9,347 nucleotides of DNA from Candidatus Aminicenantes bacterium UBA647 (lineage in GTDB: Bacteria; Acidobacteriota; Aminicenantia; UBA2199). The notes under the pieces are model-generated. The model searched no databases. It was not told the DNA's origin and was given only the letters and a program-made list of their open reading frames with translations. Positions 6,012 to 9,347 of the stretch are shown here, piece by piece. Every line of letters starts with the position of its first letter. The first letter of the stretch is position 1. A program made the translations under genes and the position numbers. The DNA lies in assembly GCA_002299555.1 (NCBI GenBank), contig DBOL01000023.1, positions 1 to 9,347 of the forward strand, read 5' to 3'.

Positions 6012-6236
6012 ATGGGTAAAAATGATATTTATTTTTCGAACGACATGAAAGAGTGCCTTGATATACTTGAGAATGCTGTTTCAAAGATCAACGATCCCAG
6101 TGAAAAAGAAAAAGCCGGTTTTGCTATAAAGTACCTGCAGGAGACTGCAAAAAAAGGGCTAGAACCTATAGCAGTTTATGAAGTGGCCAGAGGGTGTCCT
6201 AACGAAAGAAGGCTGGTAAAAACAGGTTCTATTTAA
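6012..6236 (+). CDS. Small protein, candidate precursor peptide for the adjacent radical SAM enzyme
   Basis: I do not recognise this 74-aa protein. Residues about 10-48 look helical and charged (DMKECLDILENAV, SEKEKAGFAIKYLQETAKK), with no signal peptide or membrane segment. After a likely break at G49-L50-E51-P52 comes a different tail, AVYEVARGCPNERRLVKTGSI, with one Cys (C62), one Tyr (Y56) and several Arg/Lys. A helical leader plus a compositionally distinct C-terminal core is how many RiPP precursors look, and the next gene in the same direction (59 bp on) is a SPASM-type radical SAM enzyme, the usual maturase. ATG 6012 is chosen over GTG 6009 for spacing to the ribosome binding site. 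Alternatives: an unrelated small regulator, or a protein subunit or partner of the enzyme. No Nif11 or nitrile-hydratase-type leader is apparent. Confidence 0.7.
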   Translation: MGKNDIYFSNDMKECLDILENAVSKINDPSEKEKAGFAIKYLQETAKKGLEPIAVYEVARGCPNERRLVKTGSI

Positions 6237-6295
6237 ATTTAATTATAGTATAAATTATTTCAAATTACATTTTTGTCTAATATTTTTTTGTTAAT

Positions 6296-7375
6296 ATGAA
6301 GATCAAAAGTGTAACTTTTCTTATCACCGAAAATTGTAATATAAACTGCAGTTTTTGTTATCAGGGGTCAAAAGATCCAAAAAATATGAGTTGGGAAATT
6401 GCCGGATCCGCTCTTAAATTCTTAAAAAAAAAAAGCAACTCCGAGGTTCATTTAAGCTTTTCCGGGGGAGAACCCCTTCTGAACTTTAACCTGATAAGAG
6501 AAATAGTGAATTATAATTCCGGCAATCCGGATCCACCAGGATATAAATATTCATTGATAACTAACGGGACATTACTTGACAAAAACAAGATCAAATTTTT
6601 CAAAAAGAACAATTTCTCCATCCAATTGAGTGTCCTTTCAAAAGGGCAGAGTCCTCAATTTGACAATAAATATTCAAGTTCTCAATTAAAAATTTTGAAA
6701 TCTCTTTCAGAAAATGATGATATAACTCTCTCAACCAATAGCGTCTTCACTTCTTCAAATATAAATAAATTGATTGATCATATAGAATATTTAAAGGACT
6801 TTGAACTGAGTGAAATTGGGATCAGTTTCGATCATTCTCAAACCTGGGATAATAAAAAATTAAAAAAGCTCATCACACAGATAGACCGGATTACAGAAGA
6901 AGAAATAAATGGATTTCAAAAAAATGGTGAATCAAATATAAATTTGTTCTCAGTCAAAGAGGATAATAATAAGATTAAAGGATGCGGAGCCGGGAGTGGA
7001 CAAATATCCATTAATCCTGATGGCGATATATGGGGTTGTGATCTCTTTTATTATTATTTTAAGAATGGCCCGGTATCTGACCAAAAGAATAAATATCTGT
7101 TCGGCAATATTAATGATCCGGATTTTGATCTCTCTAAGCCTTTTGATCAAAGTATAATAAACAATTATCATGAGTTCAGGGGAGATGCATTTAGGACAGA
7201 TGACCTCCCCTGCTTTTTATGCCCTTACCTGAAAGAGTGCCACATATGTCCTGCCATCTTGTATAAGCCGGACGAAAATGGTTCGATGTTCTTTGTTCCG
7301 AAACATGTATGTGAGATCAATAAAATATTGATAAACGCAAAAAGAAGATTTTCCTCAGGAATAGAAAATAACTAA
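6296..7375 (+). CDS. Radical SAM/SPASM domain protein, probable peptide maturase
   Basis: This 359-aa cytoplasmic iron-sulfur enzyme would use S-adenosylmethionine to start radical chemistry. The core begins at once: C14-x3-C18-x2-C21 (ENCNINCSFCYQ) for the first [4Fe-4S] cluster and SFSGGEPLL with the GGE motif at 57-59, then LITNGTLL. The C-terminal half has the full SPASM pattern for auxiliary clusters: C230-x12-G-x4-C248 (GSGQISINPDGDIWGC), C306-x2-C309-x5-C315-x2-C318 and C339. SPASM enzymes mostly modify peptides or proteins (PqqE, anaerobic sulfatase maturases, sactipeptide and thioether synthases). There is no room for an N-terminal RRE domain before the core. The ATG has no ribosome binding site, and an in-frame TAA at 6278 rules out an upstream extension. 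It lies 59 bp after the small-protein gene, in the same direction. The modification is unknown; a sulfatase-maturase role is less likely because no sulfatase is adjacent. Confidence 0.9.
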   Translation: MKIKSVTFLITENCNINCSFCYQGSKDPKNMSWEIAGSALKFLKKKSNSEVHLSFSGGEPLLNFNLIREIVNYNSGNPDPPGYKYSLITNGTLLDKNKIKFFKKNNFSIQLSVLSKGQSPQFDNKYSSSQLKILKSLSENDDITLSTNSVFTSSNINKLIDHIEYLKDFELSEIGISFDHSQTWDNKKLKKLITQIDRITEEEINGFQKNGESNINLFSVKEDNNKIKGCGAGSGQISINPDGDIWGCDLFYYYFKNGPVSDQKNKYLFGNINDPDFDLSKPFDQSIINNYHEFRGDAFRTDDLPCFLCPYLKECHICPAILYKPDENGSMFFVPKHVCEINKILINAKRRFSSGIENN

Positions 7376-9347
7376 ATTTTAGTTTCCAGCAATTTCACCT
7401 GTTTTATTGCATCATTGATCATTTTACCTACTATCTCCTTATCGCCATTTCCCCACATCAATATAAAGTTATTATAGGATTCTATTGCTTTCCCAGTCCA
7501 TCCCTTCTTCTGGTATATCTTACCTAAGTAATAAAAACTTTTTGCATAAAGATCCCCGAAATAATATCTGCAAAATGTAAGATCTCCAATTTTTTTGAAC
7601 CATTTTTCACTTTCATCAGATTTATTCATTAAAAAATTTGTCAGGCCCAGTTCATAATAGTAAAAAGGGTTAATCTCATAAAATGAATTACCTCCGCCCC
7701 AATCAAAAGATAAAAACCTGGAGCCTTCTTTTAAATATTCAATTGATTTATCATAATTTAATTTTGATCTCTCTATTTTAGCTATTATCAGGAAATACAA
7801 CCTTGTGATCTGCTTCTTAAATAGTGAGATTTCAGATAAGTTTTTAATTTTTACAGCAAATTCTTCGCTTTCTTTAAGCCTACCTAAATTTATATTTGCA
7901 AGCCCTGTTAAGAATAGTTGCTTATAAATATTCGCGGTTGATTTTACACTTAATTTTTCATTGAATTCTTTAATCGCCTTAAGCGACCATTTTTTATCTC
8001 CTGATCTCAGCATTATAAAAAAAATTTTGAATTTAGCATCAGAAACATAAGCCTGATCTTCAAGATTATTGATCTGATCATCCAGTATTTTTAAGGCAAT
8101 ACTGTAATGACCATTAAATAGAAACATAAATTCCAGGTTACTTATCTTTATATGATCAATTTTTCCATTATTAAATTTCAATAATTTTTCATACTCAATG
8201 CGACTGTTAATTGTGTTCTCATTCAATAAATCCAATTTGTTTATAGAGAAGTGATAATCCTGATCATTGAGTGATCCGATCTGCTTTTCTTCATTTACGA
8301 CCTTTAAGGCAAGATCAAATTTCCTCTGTAATATATTCAATCTGAACTTCATACCTAATATTGCCTCCCTGTTATTGCCTGGATAAATTTTTTCAAAATC
8401 AGAAATTAATTTTTCCGCTTCCGCATAATTTCCCTTTCCTGAATAACAATTAACCAGACCATTCAAAGCAATAACATTTGAACTGTCATTTTCACTAACA
8501 TTATTATATCTTGAAATTGCCTTATCCCATTCTTCGAACCATGTGTAGAAAAAACCGGACTCAAGATTGGCATATATATCATCAGGATAGATCTTCAATA
8601 ATTTATTATAGGATTCAAGTGACTTATTAAATGTGCTGAACTCCTCTCCATAATAATCAGCAGAAATGAGAAGTTTTTCCCTCTCAGACAATCTATTTAT
8701 ATATAAGATCGTTTTTTCAAAATATTTTTTTCTGTTTTTATAGTCATTAAGGTAAGCATATGACCAGGCAATATCCCGATAGGCCATTGCAAACTCGGGA
8801 TCAATAGAGACAGCTTTCTTAAATTCAATTATACTGCCTGTGAAATTATTGTTATTAAACAATTTCTTCCCGCGGATGTAGTGATTTAATGCTTCAGGCG
8901 AAGATGTTGTTATATCTTCAATATTGTTATCAATGTCGGCAAGTATTTCACTTTCGCTGAGATCAAACCTTCTTTTCAATCCGGTCGTCAATCTGTCAAT
9001 TGCAGGGAATATATTATCTGCACTAGCATCTACATAATCAGTGCTGAGCATTTCTCCGGTGTCTGAGTCCCTGAGTTTAACAGATATTCGCAGATCCTCA
9101 CCTGACCGTATAAAACTTCCCTGGATCAGGTAATTAACATTTGCCTCATCACCGATAGTTTCAAAAAACTTCTGATCAAATATATTTGAAGATAAGTAAT
9201 TTTTCTCTTTTAACACTTCGGAAACTTTGTCATCTGACAATACCCTTATATATTTAGACTGCCCGAGATCGGTTGCCAGAAGTTCCGGAAGTGAATAGCT
9301 GTAGTGATCCAGATCCTTCATTCCTGAAAGATTTTTAAAATATAGTA
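7372..9347 (-). CDS. CsgG/FlgO/TolB-like plus TPR repeat protein, N-terminus off window
   Basis: The frame stays open to the right edge, and the codons before the first internal ATG (9321) read LYFKNLSG. This matches the VLxFxNLSG start of the CsgG/FlgO/TolB-like nucleotide-or-curli-type domain, so the true start is off window. That domain runs to about 8950 (LPELLATDLGQSKYIRVLS, VNYLIQGSFIRSGEDLRISVKLRDSDTGE). From about 8900 down to 7400 come TPR-like helical pairs, clearest at GKKLFNNNNFTGSIIEFKKA, SIDPEFAMAYRDIAWSY, YNKLLKIYPDDIYANLESG and the C-terminal YYLGKIYQKKGWTGKAIESY. In related proteins this module follows a Ser/Thr kinase, an adenylate cyclase or a winged-helix domain; which one applies here cannot be seen. 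The role is probably signal sensing or protein interaction. The stop codon overlaps that of the convergent radical SAM gene by 4 bases. Confidence 0.85.
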   Translation of the reverse strand, partial: LYFKNLSGMKDLDHYSYSLPELLATDLGQSKYIRVLSDDKVSEVLKEKNYLSSNIFDQKFFETIGDEANVNYLIQGSFIRSGEDLRISVKLRDSDTGEMLSTDYVDASADNIFPAIDRLTTGLKRRFDLSESEILADIDNNIEDITTSSPEALNHYIRGKKLFNNNNFTGSIIEFKKAVSIDPEFAMAYRDIAWSYAYLNDYKNRKKYFEKTILYINRLSEREKLLISADYYGEEFSTFNKSLESYNKLLKIYPDDIYANLESGFFYTWFEEWDKAISRYNNVSENDSSNVIALNGLVNCYSGKGNYAEAEKLISDFEKIYPGNNREAILGMKFRLNILQRKFDLALKVVNEEKQIGSLNDQDYHFSINKLDLLNENTINSRIEYEKLLKFNNGKIDHIKISNLEFMFLFNGHYSIALKILDDQINNLEDQAYVSDAKFKIFFIMLRSGDKKWSLKAIKEFNEKLSVKSTANIYKQLFLTGLANINLGRLKESEEFAVKIKNLSEISLFKKQITRLYFLIIAKIERSKLNYDKSIEYLKEGSRFLSFDWGGGNSFYEINPFYYYELGLTNFLMNKSDESEKWFKKIGDLTFCRYYFGDLYAKSFYYLGKIYQKKGWTGKAIESYNNFILMWGNGDKEIVGKMINDAIKQVKLLETKI

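Noticed and set aside
6241..6275. Terminator between the small-protein gene and the radical SAM gene
   Set aside because: Only A/T pairs can form (AATTTA with TAAATT) and no proper T-run follows the stem directly.
6950..7171. 73-codon minus-strand frame opposite the radical SAM gene
   Set aside because: Shadow of the SPASM region, with Ile-rich low-complexity translation and no start signals.

Overview
The window is AT-rich bacterial DNA. Its gene families are a secreted SBBP-repeat protein, a probable diphosphate-dependent phosphofructokinase, a CsgG/FlgO/TolB-like plus TPR sensor-type protein, and an IS66 element. This mix is common in uncultured Gram-negative lineages of or near the FCB group (Ignavibacteria, Cloacimonadota, Marinimicrobia and similar), but that placement is inference. 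Nothing here (no rRNA, tRNA or marker gene) fixes the taxon.

Layout. 1-1659 (minus): the N-terminal 553 residues of a secreted SBBP-repeat protein whose C-terminus lies off the left edge. It has a signal peptide, a conserved N-terminal domain, then four tandem 66-residue repeats that are still alike at the DNA level. 1660-2034: a gene-free stretch with the promoter of that gene and a possible remnant of an IS3-type end. 2035-4488 (plus): a complete IS66-family element with tnpA, tnpB and tnpC, bounded by 12-bp inverted repeats but without a recognisable 8-bp target duplication. 4489-4652: a short gap with iterated GTTTAAACG motifs and an unexplained GC-richer block. 4653-5855 (minus): a phosphofructokinase with the residues expected for diphosphate use. 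5856-6011: a divergent intergenic region with a 17-bp inverted repeat and, for the kinase, a promoter so close to the start codon that the mRNA may be leaderless. 6012-6236 and 6296-7375 (plus): a 74-residue small protein followed by a radical SAM/SPASM enzyme. 7372-9347 (minus): a TPR protein with a CsgG/FlgO/TolB-like N-terminal region whose start lies off the right edge. Its stop codon overlaps that of the radical SAM gene.

The most interesting unit is the pair 6012-7375. A small helical protein with a strong ribosome binding site and a distinct C-terminal tail sits next to a peptide-maturase-type SPASM enzyme. This is the standard layout of a ribosomally made, radical-SAM-modified peptide (RiPP) locus, but I do not recognise either the peptide or the tail motif. 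No transporter, peptidase or RRE protein is visible beside it, so this is an inference from architecture.
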